A DNA stretch of 64,000 nucleotides from Paratinospora sagittata (taxonomy: Eukaryota; Streptophyta; Magnoliopsida; Ranunculales; Menispermaceae), in contig CM069594.1 of the NCBI GenBank assembly GCA_035771175.1, positions 15,471,670 through 15,535,669 on the forward strand, in the 5' to 3' direction. The position numbers were made by a program, and so were the translations under genes. Of the stretch, positions 49,109 through 60,100 are shown piece by piece. Every line of letters begins with the position of its first letter. Position 1 is the stretch's first letter. The notes under the pieces were generated by a model, which worked only from the letters and a program-made list of their open reading frames with translations, did no database searches and had not been told where the DNA came from.

Positions 49109-51590
49109 TTGGATGTCCATTAGGCATACATTTTGCAGGTATTCAAAATCTTTTTCGCTGAAAATACAAAGGATACTATCATTTTTTTTTGTTGAAAGCC
49201 TAGAGATTACATGAAACTGCTCCACTTACGGGAAGAAAGAAAGTGATTCTTCTTCTCTTCCTTATATAATGAATCATTGAACTTACTTATGATTAAAATT
49301 AAATCACTTTTACATGAAGAATGTAATGGTTATGGTGTTGAAACTTGCGGCAGATTTTTGTTCAGTTGCCAATCAAAGGCATGACTTTCCTATGATTATA
49401 TTAATTTTATGCTTGAATTACTAAAAATAATTGATTGATTTGTTTTTGTATTCTATGTTTTGGCATGATAAAATAAATCAATGGAATTGATTTGGATATT
49501 AGGATATATCTTATATGTTGGATGTCCATTAGGCATACATTTTACAGGTTTTCAAAATATTTTTTGCTGAAAATACAAAGGAGACTATCATTTTTTTTTG
49601 TCGAAAGCCTAGAGATGACATGAAACTGGTCCATTTACTGGAAGAAAGAAAGTGATTGTTCTTCTCTTCCTTATATAATGAATCATTGAACTTACTTATA
49701 ATTAAAATTAAATAACTTTTACATCAAGAATGTAATGGTTATGGTGTTGAAACCTGGGGCAGATTTTTGCCCAGTTGCCAATCTAAGGCATGACTTTTCT
49801 ATGATTATATTAATTTTATGCTTGAATTAGTAAAAATAATTGATTGATTTGTTTTTGTATTCTATGTTTTTCCATGATAAAACAAATCAGTGGAATTGAC
49901 TTGGATATTAGGATATATATATTATAGGTTGGATGTTCATTAGGCATATATTTTACAGGTTTTCAAAATCCTTTTTGCTGAAAATACAAAGGAGACTATC
50001 ATTTTTTTTTGTTGAAAGCGTAGAGATTACATGAAGCTGCTCCATTGACTGGAAGAAAGAAAGTGATTGTTCTTCTCTTCCTTATATAATGAATCATTGA
50101 ACTTACTTATGATTAAAATTAAATCACTTTTAAATCAAGAATGTAATGGTTATGGTGTTGAAACCTGGTGCAGATTTTGGCCCAGTTGCCAATCTAAGGC
50201 ATGACTTTTCTATGATTATATTAATTTTATGCTTGAATTAGTAAAAATAATTGATTGATTTGTTTTTGTATTCTACGTTTAGGCATGATAAAATAAATCA
50301 ATGGAATTGACTTGGATATTAGGATATATATATTATAGGTTGGATGTTCATTAGGCATATATTTTACAGGTTTTCAAAATCCGTTTTGCTGAATATACAA
50401 AGGAGACTATCATTTTTTTTTGTTGAAAGCCTAGAGATTACTTGAAACTGCTCCATTTACTAGAAGAAAAAAAGTGATTGTTCTTCTCTTCCTTATATAA
50501 TGAATCATTGAACTTACTTATGATAAAAATTAAATCACTTTTACTTCAAGAATGTAATGGTTATGGTGTTGAAACCTGGGGCAGATTTTGGCCCAGTTGC
50601 CAATCAAAGGCATGACTTTTCTATGATTATATTAGTTTTAGGCTTGAATTAGTAAAAACAATTGATTGATTTGTTTTTAAATTCTATGTTTTCGCATGAT
50701 AAAATAAATCAATGGAATTGACTTGGATATTAGGATATATATATTATAGGTTGGATGTTCATTAGGCATATATTTTACAGGTTTTCAAAATCCTTTTTGC
50801 TGATAATAGAAAGGAGACTATCATTTTTTTTTGTTGAAAGCCTATAGATTACATGAAACTGCTCCATTTACTGAAAGAAAGAAAGTGATTGTTCTTCTCT
50901 TCCTTATATAATGAATCATTGAACTTACTTATGATTAAAATTAAATCTCTTTTACATCAAGAATGTAATGGTTATGGTGTTGAAACTTGGGGCAGATTTT
51001 TGCCCAGTTGCCTATCTAAGGCATGACTTTTCTATCATTATATTAATTATATGCTTGAATTAGTAAAAACAATTGATTGATTTGTTTTTGTATTCTATGT
51101 TTTGGCATGATAAAATAAATCAATGGAATTGACTTGGATATTAGGATATATATATTATAGGTTGGATTTTCATTAGGCATATATTTTGCAGGTATTCGAA
51201 ATCCATTTTCCTGAAAATACAAAGGAGACTATCATTTTTTTTTGCTGAAAGCCTTGAGATTACGTGAAACTGCTCCATTTACTGGAAGAAAGAAAGTGAT
51301 TGTTCTTCTCTTCCTTATATAATGAATCATTGAACTTACTTATGATTAGAATTAAATCACTTTTACATCAAGAATGTAATGGTTATGGTGTTGAAACTTG
51401 GGGGAGATTTTTGCCCAGTTGCCAATCAAAGGCATGACTTTTCTATGATTATATTAATTTTATCCTTGAATTAGTAAAAACATTTGGTTCATTTGTTTTT
51501 GTATTCTATGTTTTGGCATGATAAAATAAATCAATGGAATTGATTTGGATATGAGGATATCTCTTATATGGTGGATTCCATTAGGCATAC
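49109..51590. repeat. Satellite array, ~410-bp monomer (block S4)
   Basis: About six monomers between C and D. Their variant order (GTCGAAAG/TGGTCC type, GCGTAGAG type, CCGTTTTGCTG type, GATAATAGAAAGG type, ATTCGAAATCCATTTTCC type) continues across D into S5. No gene is seen. Confidence 0.95.
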
Positions 51591-52968
51591 TGTCACACCC
51601 CGCCCGGACGCGGCTAAACCGGCGGTACACTCTCGGACGGGGCGTGCATTTGGAACAATCATAATGGTAATAACAGAGTACGCAGCGGAAATACAGTACA
51701 CAGTACAAATCTGATTTCATATAATTCAGAATACTTTTGTACATAAAATGGTCAAGGGAACATACTCCCAAAATCCCCAATGATTCATACAAAGGGTACA
51801 AAATGTGGGCCCCATAACCTGCACCCAGTCCACCCTAATTTCCTGTGAAAGATTTGATAATATTGGAGTGAGCTTAACGCGCTCAGTGGGTAAATAGTGC
51901 ATGAGTATAACAATTAATAAAGCCTACTTCAATATCAAATATCTTAAATTACACATGTGAGCATCATAATCAATCAATATGAATGTATGCATGACACCGT
52001 CACGTATTAATGGTTTGATGAGCGTACATCGCCTGAATTCATGTACAGGAACGATGCTCTGAATTCACGTACTGATGTCCCTCCCCGGGTGTAGCCGGGT
52101 TCTCATGTACGTCCTTCTCCAGAGAAATATAATGAATAGTGAGCAATGCTTCTAACTATTCTATGAGTCATAAACCATATACGTCCCTAGGTGGTGATAT
52201 GTATGATGCCAATGCATGAACTGGTCTAGTCTACTGGTCTGGTCTTTCTTGACATTTAGACTGACTTTGGCAACGTCTAGTGAACCTTATCAGGGTCGGT
52301 ATCACGACGTGCAAAGTTATAACATTCAGGTCATAACATTATTGACATAATGCAGTGTAAATGAATAGTAGACATAATAATAATTGAATGTAAACTTTAA
52401 TAAAAGTTATAAAACACGCAAACCTATGTTTCGTTCCCCACCTTCAGATCTGGTGCTTTTCTCCGGACGGAACTTCGTTGCACCGCTTTCAGATCTGGCG
52501 CTCTCCTCCGGACAGAAATTTGTTGCACCGCACCGGGAGTCTCAAAGACTAAAAACTTAGAATGCGTAGAAAGGAGAAGAAAAATCACAAGAGAAGGTGA
52601 TTTGGTGTGAGAAATGAGAAATGAGGAGGTTTCTTATATAGAGATTTTGTGCGCCTGAACGTTCTGGCAGGCGCCTGAACGTTCTGGCAGGCGCCTGAAC
52701 GTTCTGGCATGGCGCCTGAACGTTCTGGCAGGCGCCTGAACGTTCTGGCATGGCGCCTGAACGTTCTGGCATGGCGCCTGAACGTTCTGGCATGGCGCCT
52801 GAACGTTCTGGCAGGCGCCTGAACGTTCTGGCAGGCGCCTGAACGTTCTGGCAGGCGCCTGAACGTTCTGGCAGGCGCCTGAACGTTCTGGCATGCGCCT
52901 GAACGTTCGGGCGTTGCCCAAATAGTAAAAATTTCAAATAGTAATTTTTTTTTTTTTTTTTTTTTTTT
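51591..52968 (-). repeat. Element D 3' LTR (left), missing its terminal ~20 bp
   Basis: 1378 bp starting TGTCACACC; the short R-U5 subtype like A. It stops inside the T tract next to the U3 end, so the terminal GTGAAATACAGGGTATTACA and the polypurine tract are absent. The array has 13 units. Confidence 0.92.
52651..52908 (-). repeat. U3 tandem array, 13 units (D, 3' LTR)
   Basis: Thirteen GAACGTTC units with mainly AGGCGCC and TGGCGCC linkers as in A. All cores are intact. Confidence 0.92.
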
Positions 52969-53372
52969 AAAAATAAAAAAATTACTATTCGAAAATTATT
53001 TATTCGAAAAAAAAAAAAAAAAAAAAATTTGATATATCTAAAACTATATATATATATGACTTCTATATATAGTTAAGATTAAAAATAACTATATATGATT
53101 TTTGTATAGTCTAAATTTTAAATATATATATATATATATATATATAGTTGCTTTATGAAAACTATATATATAATTATGATGAGATATGTCTATACATTTA
53201 TAGGTGAATACGACATATATGCATCAAATCACTAATGAAGAAAATTTCATGATGTCATAAACATCAACAGAAAACTAGAAAATAATGTCTAGAAGACAAG
53301 GCATAACTCTTAAAAATATTATGAATATATTTTGTGTCTTTCACACAAATTTATTTTCCTTTCAGCAAAAGA
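52969..53372 (+). other. Inverted AT-rich leader of element D
   Basis: The reverse complement of the leader found at about 13944-14440 in A: A tracts, TATTCGAAAATTATTTATTCG, TATATAGTT motifs and a TA tract. It leads into the inverted extra ORF. No ORF of its own. Confidence 0.8.
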
Positions 53373-54965
53373 ATGACCTCAAGGGAGGGAACAACTTCTA
53401 CTAGTAGGGAACCAATTCCCACTAGACTAACGGAATTGTCCAAAAGAGAGATTGTGACCATGAGGAGCATCGACAATAGCGATCTCCGCCTCCGTCCGAT
53501 CCTTCATGACAAACTCGCAACACTGGATTGGTTAAATATAACCAAAGTCGAGGGTCAAGTCTCTTACAACTTGGTTAGATCCTTCTATGAAGCCATGAAT
53601 TACGTGGGACTTCACGGAGATCCGATCAGCCCTCACTTAGAGACAACAATCATGGGAACGACAATTCCTATCAATATCGCGATTATTGCTCGCCTTTTGG
53701 AGATTCCGATTGAGGAACTGATTCTTGATCCACATGACCCCCAGACAGTTGCGGCGATCGCAGAATCTAATGCACAACTGTTCAATTCCCTCGCCAAAGA
53801 GCCATACACTCAATCAACATACACCAACCTTCCAAACAATCATCTTAAGCCATCTCTTGTCGGCCTCGGAAAGATTGTATACGGCAACATCTTGCCAGAA
53901 AGGGGCACTAGGGGCACTATGTCAAGGGCCCAACTCCTTGTGCTGTATTGCATAGAGAAGAACATAAAAGTCTCTCTACCACACATCATCATCCAACAAA
54001 TGTTGAGAGTGATTCAAAACCCTTTAAAGAAGGAATTCCTCGGCTACGGAATCTTGATTATGAGGATACTTCACGAGGCCAACGTTGACACTTTCGATGG
54101 AACGTCAAAGCTGATCACTGAACCAGTTACAGCATCCTCTATCTTCAAGACCTATGGCACAAGTGGAGGGGTAACTGACGAAGAGGTATTCGGCACGACA
54201 AACAGAATTGCCGAAAGAATGAGGGACAAGCACGGGCGTTGCCTTCGCAAATGTCGACGCAAGATGCCTGTCAGAGACGGCCCAAATAATGATTCAAATC
54301 CCAATCCTACATCAAACCCCGCCCTGAATACTGATCCAATTGATCCACCACTTACTGACGAAGAATTATATGCCACACTAAATTCGCCACTACAAAGTCA
54401 TGATAGCCAAGGTCCACAAGCAAATCCACCAACTTGGAACGTACAAACTCAAGGCAACACTTCGTACCAAAGAGTTCCACCTTCTGCGGTACAGTATCAG
54501 CCCGTTCCACAAGTTGCTGTAAACCAACAACAACCGTACTGGGCCTCACCAAATCTTGGAGGACCCAACATTCCAATGAGCCCATTGTTCCCAACTTTTT
54601 CATCTCAAACAAACCAAATTATCCAAGGGGTTCCGGTTAGGGGATCTCCGCACAATCAATACAACTACGTTCCACCTATGAATCACCCATGCAACCAATA
54701 CTTTCCTCCAATGCCTATGGCCTAACCTTCACCTACGAGACAACCAACCCATCAACCACCAATGGTACAACCGACTAACCTACTTGAACGGTTAGATGAA
54801 ATGGCATCCAATATTGCTGCACTGAAAGCGAGCCACAATCATGTATTAACTCGTTTGCAAAACTCCAACGCAGAGCGTGCAAACTCTCAACCTTCTGTTA
54901 GTCGTCATTCTGTACATAACAGTAGATCTCGAAGAAATGGTGGTAGGCAAGAACGTCAAAATTGA
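53373..54965 (+). pseudogene. Extra ORF (D), inverted and nonsense mutated
   Basis: Plus-strand copy of the extra ORF, opposite to the LTRs of D. It has 531 codons from MTSREGTT to RRNGGRQERQN and a stop, the same length as A. One TAA (54723-54725, Tyr codon in C) after PMPMA interrupts it at about residue 450; the frame continues to 54965. The N-terminal fold, KHGRCLRKCRRK patch, Gln/Pro-rich linker and Leu-rich helix are kept. The inversion puts it antisense to any transcript from the D 5' LTR. Confidence 0.82.
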
Positions 54966-55450
54966 TTACTGGCAATGTAAATTTTTCTATTATATATGAA
55001 TGAAATGTTTTGTTTAAGACTATCTTTGGTGGGCCGACTTACAACCATTCTTTCTTTTGTATCACTAACTTTGGAGTGGTATGGGACACAACAAAATTGG
55101 ATGATACTTAATAAAATGTGGAAGTAAGAAAACCCATGACCTTGTGTGAAAAGAAACATTTGGAGAAAGTTGCATTACTAATATTATCACTAAGTTTACA
55201 CGGTATGGGACGAGTAAATTTGGACGATACTATTAGTGAACTTCTATTCAGCCAATGTTTTTAGAGACCGTGTTCATACAACTTAACTTGGTTGACACCC
55301 TTATTACTAAATTCATGTGGTATGGGACATACGAACTTGGATAATAATCGAACAGACTAAGAGTAAGCGTCTGAATGCATAAGCTTGCGATAGAACGTTA
55401 GTTCAGGCTATTTACCGAGGCAAATCTTAGATTTCTTATGACTCGTATGG
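54966..55450 (+). other. Inverted spacer of element D with three GGTATGGGAC repeats
   Basis: The reverse complement of most of the extra ORF-gag spacer, containing the three hairpin-like repeats (GGTATGGGAC at about 55077, 55203 and 55318). It ends at ACTCGTATGG, where the T tract begins. The gag start is not included. Confidence 0.8.
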
Positions 55451-55623
55451 ATTTTTTTTTTTTTTTTTTTTATACGTACCTCATATACTCTAATGTATAT
55501 AGATACATATATTCAATAATAACTACACATATAGTTTCTAATAAATTATGACTATATGTATATTTAAATCAATTATAGTTTCTTTCCCTAATTTGGTGGA
55601 CTTGGGTGGGCCGTGGACCGTAC
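55451..55623 (-). other. Remaining 5' leader of element D (original orientation)
   Basis: A T20 tract followed by the leader segment adjoining the primer site, matching A (about 14493-14644). This is the right edge of the inversion. Confidence 0.8.
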
Positions 55624-55635
55624 GCTCTGATACCA
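55624..55635 (-). other. Primer binding site, tRNA-iMet (D)
   Basis: TGGTATCAGAGC on the minus strand, 5 nt from the 5' LTR. Retained although gag-pol is absent. Confidence 0.93.
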
Positions 55636-56682
55636 TTAAATGTCACACCCCGCCCGGACGCGCCTAAACCGGCGGTACACTCTCGGACGGGGCGTGCATT
55701 TGGAACAATCATAATGGTAATAACAGAGTACGCAGCGGAAATACAGTACACAGTACAAATCTGATTTCATATAATTCAGAATACTTTTGTACATAAAATG
55801 GTCAAGGGAACATACTCCCAAAATCCCCAATGATTCATACAAAGGGTACAAAATGTGGGCCCCATAACCTGCACCCAGTCCACCCTAATTTCCTGTGAAA
55901 GATTTGATAATATTGGAGTGAGCTTAACGCGCTCAGTGGGTAAATAGTGCATGAGTATAACAATTAATAAAGCCTACTTCAATATCAAATATCTTAAATT
56001 ACACATGTGAGCATCATAATCAATCAATATGAATGTATGCATGACACCGTCACGTATTAATGGTTTGATGAGCGTACATCGCCTGAATTCATGTACAGGA
56101 ACGATGCTCTGAATTCACGTACTGATGTCCCTCCCCGGGTGTAGCCGGGTTCTCATGTACGTCCTTCTCCAGAGAAATATAATGAATAGTGAGCAATGCT
56201 TCTAACTATTCTATGAGTCATAAACCATATACGTCCCTAGGTGGTGATATGTATGATGCCAATGCATGAACTGGTCTAGTCTACTGGTCTGGTCTTTCTT
56301 GACATTTAGACTGACTTTGGCAACGTCTAGTGAACCTTATCAGGGTCGGTATCACGACGTGCAAAGTTATAACATTCAGGTCATAACATTATTGACATAA
56401 TGCAGTGTAAATGAATAGTAGACATAATAATAATTGAATGTAAACTTTAATAAAAGTTATAAAACACGCAAACCTATGTTTCGTTCCCCACCTTCAGATC
56501 TGGTGCTTTTCTCCGGACGGAACTTCGTTGCACCGCTTTCAGATCTGGCGCTCTCCTCCGGACAGAAATTTGTTGCACCGCACCGGGAGTCTCAAAGACT
56601 AAAAACTTAGAATGCGTAGAAAGGAGAAGAAAAATCACAAGAGAAGGTGATTTGGTGTGAGAAATGAGAAATGAGGAGGTTT

Positions 56683-56690
56683 CTTATATA
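56683..56690 (-). promoter_or_regulatory. TATA box of element D 5' LTR
   Basis: CTCTATATAAGAAACC context on the minus strand, directly downstream of the 17-unit array. Transcription from here would read the extra ORF in antisense. Confidence 0.75.
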
Positions 56691-56700
56691 GAGATTTTGT

Positions 56701-57040
56701 GCGCCTGAACGTTCTGGCAGGCGCCTGAACGTTCTGGCATGGCGCCTGAACGTTCTGGCAGGCGCCTGAACGTTCTGGCATGGCGCCTGAACGTTCTGGC
56801 ATGGCGCCTGAACGTTCTGGCAGGCGCCTGAACGTTCTGGCAGGCGCCTGAACGTTCTGGCAGGCGCCTTAACGTTCTGGCATGGCGCCTGAACGTTCTG
56901 GCATGGCGCCTGAACGTTCTGACAGGCGCCTGAACGTTCTGGCAGGCGCCTGAACGTTCTGGCATGCCGCCTGAAAGTTCTGGCAGGCGCCTGAACGTTC
57001 TGGCATGCGCCTGAACGTTCGGGCATGCGCCTGAACGTTC
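56701..57040 (-). repeat. U3 tandem array, 17 units (D, 5' LTR)
   Basis: Seventeen units, two with a mutated core (TAACGTTC near 56869 and GAAAGTTC near 56972). The last two units both end CGGGC, showing duplication of the terminal unit. Confidence 0.92.
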
Positions 57041-57074
57041 GGGCGTTGCCCAAATAGTAAAAATTTCAAATAGT

Positions 57075-57105
<31 letters not shown>

Positions 57106-57125
57106 GTGAAATACAGGGTATTACA

Positions 57126-60100
57126 CATACATTTTACAGGTTTTCAAAATCTTTTTTGCTGAAAATACAAAAGATACTATCATTTTTTTTTGTTGAAAGC
57201 CTAGAGATTACATGAAACTGCTCCATTTACGGGAAGAAAGAAAGTGATTCTTCTTCTCTTCCTTATATAATGAATCATTGAACTTACTTATGATTAAAAC
57301 TAAATCACTTTTACATGAAGAATGTAATGGTTATGGTGTTGAAACTTGCGGCAGATTTTTGTTCAGTTGCCAATCAAAGGCATGACTTTTCTATGATTAT
57401 ATTAATTTTGTGCTTGAATTAGTAAAAACAATTGATTGATTTCTTTTTGTATTCTATGTTTTGGCATGATAAAATAAATCAATGGAATTGGCTTGGATAT
57501 TAGCATATATATATTATAGGTTGGATGTTCATTAGGCATATATTTTACAGGTTTTCAAAATCCTTTTTGCTGAAAATACAAAGGAGACTATCATTTTTTT
57601 TTTTTGAAAGCGTAGAGATTACATGAAGCTGCTCCATTGACTGGAAGAAAGAAAGTGATTGTTCTTCTCTTCCTTATATAATGAATCATTGAACTTACTT
57701 ATGATTAAAATTAAATCACTTTTACATCAAGAATGTAATGGTTATGGTGTTGAAACCTGGTGCAGATTTTTGCCCAGTTGCCAATCTAAGGCATGACCTT
57801 TCTATGATTATATTAATTTTATGCTTGAATTAGTAAAAATAATTGATTGATTTGTTTTTGTATTCTACGTTTAGGCATGATAAAATAAATCAATGGAATT
57901 GACTTGGATATTAGGATATATATATTATAGGTTGGATGTTCGTTAGGCATATATTTTACAGGTTTTCAAAATCCTTTTTGCTGAATATACAAAGGAGACT
58001 ATCATTTTTTTTTGTTGAAAGCCTAGAGATTACATGAAGCTGCTCCATTGACTGGAAGAAAGAAAGTGATTGTTCTTCTCTTCCTTATATAATGAATCAT
58101 TGAACTTACTTATGATTAAAATTAAATCACTTTTACATCAAGAATGTAATGGTTATGGTGTTGAAACCTGGTGCAGATTTTTGCCCAGTTGCCAATCTAA
58201 GGCATGACTTTTCTATGATTATATTAATTTTATGCTTGAATTAGTAAAAATAATTGATTGATTTGTTTTTGTATTCTACGTTTAGGCATGATAAAATAAA
58301 TCAATGGAATTGACTTGGATATTAGGATATATATATTATAGGGTGGATGTTCATTAGGCATATATTTTACAGGTTTTCAAAATCCGTTTTGCTGAATATA
58401 CAAAGGAGACTATCATTTTTTTTTGTTGAAAGCCTAGAGATTACTTGAAACTGCTCCATTTACTAGAAGAAAAAAAGTGATTGTTCTTCTCTTCCTTATA
58501 TAATGAATCATTGAACTTACTTATGATAAAAATTAAATCACTTTTACATCAAGAATGTAAGGGTTATGGTGTTGAAACCTGGGGCAGATTTTGGCCCAGT
58601 TGCCAATCAAAGGCATGACTTTTCTATGATTATATTAGTTTTAGGCTTGAATTAGTAAAAACAATTGATTGATTTGTTTTTAAATTCTATGTTTTCGCAT
58701 GATAAAATAAATCAATGGAATTGACTTGGATATTAGGATATATATATTATAGGTTGGATGTTCATTAGGCATATATTTTACAGGTTTTCAAAATCCTTTT
58801 TGCTGAAAATAGAAAGGAGACTATCATTTTTTTTTGTTGAAAGCCTATAGATTACATGAAACTGCTCCATTTACTGAAAGAAAGAAAGTGATTGTTCTTC
58901 TCTTCCTTATATAATGAATCATTGAACTTACTTATGATTAAAATTAAATCTCTTTTACATCAAGAATGTAATGGTTATGGTGTTGAAACTTGGGGCAGAT
59001 TTTTTCCCAGTTGCCTATCTAAGGCATGACTTTTCTATCATTATATTAATTATATGCTTGAATTAGTAAAAACAATTGATTGATTTGTTTTTGTATTCTA
59101 TGTTTTGGCATGATAAAATAAATCAATGGAATTGACTTGGATATTAGGATATATATATTATAGGTTGGATTTTCATTAGGCATATATTTTGCAGGTATTC
59201 GAAATCCATTTTCCTGAAAATACAAAAAAGACTATCATTTTTTTTTGCTGAAAGCCTTGAGATTACGTGAAACTGCTCCATTTACTGGAAGAAAGAAAGT
59301 GATTGTTCTTCTCTTCCTTATATAATGAATCATTGAACTTACTTATGATTAAAATTAAATCACTTTTACATCAAGAATGTAATGGTTGTGGTGTTGAAAC
59401 TTGGGGGAGATTTTTGCCCAGTTGCCAATCAAAGGCATGACTTTTCTATGATTATATTAATTTTATCCTTGAATTAGTAAAAACATTTGGTTGATTTGTT
59501 TTTGTATTCTATGTTTTGGCATGATAAAATAAATCAATGGAATTGATTTGGATATGAGGATATCTCTTATATGGTGGATTCCATTAGGCATACATTTTAC
59601 AGGTTTTCAAAATCTTTTTTGCTGAAAATACAAAAGATACTATCATTTTTTTTTGTTGAAAGCCTAGAGATTACATGAAACTGCTCCATTTACGGGAAGA
59701 AAGAAAGTGATTCTTCTTCTCTTCCTTATATAATGAATCATTGAACTTACTTATGATTAAAACTAAATCACTTTTACATGAAGAATGTAATGGTTATGGT
59801 GTTGAAACTTGCGGCAGATTTTTGTTCAGTTGCCAATCAAAGGCATGACTTTTCTATGATTATATTAATTTTGTGCTTGAATTAGTAAAAACAATTGATT
59901 GATTTGTTTTTGTATCATATGTTTTGGCATGATAAAATAAATCAATGGAATTGGCTTGGATATTAGGATATATATATTATAGGTTGGATGTTCACTAGGC
60001 ATATATTTTACAGGTTTTCAAAATCCGTTTTGCTGAATATACAAAGGAGACTATCATTTTTTTTTGTTGAAAGCCTAGAGATTACTTGAAACTGCTCCAT

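Larger units (their letters stand above)
51591..57125 (-). mobile_element. Element D: gag-pol-less derivative with inverted extra ORF
   Basis: 5535 bp with target-site duplication CATAC (51586-51590 and 57126-57130). LTRs, primer site and leader end keep the minus orientation, but the block leader-extra ORF-spacer (52969-55450) is inverted, and gag-pol, polypurine tract and the last ~20 bp of the left LTR are missing. Both joints lie in or beside T tracts (52944-52968, 55452-55471). The two LTRs are almost identical outside the U3 array and share private changes (CTCCGGACGGAAC, GCGCTCTCC, GACAGAAATTTG), so they are partners of one recent insertion. Confidence 0.93.
55641..57125 (-). repeat. 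Element D 5' LTR (right)
   Basis: 1485 bp, complete TGTCACACC to TATTACA, with 17 array units and a TATA box. Outside the array I see very few differences from the left LTR (for example GCGCCTAAACC against GCGGCTAAACC). Confidence 0.93.
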
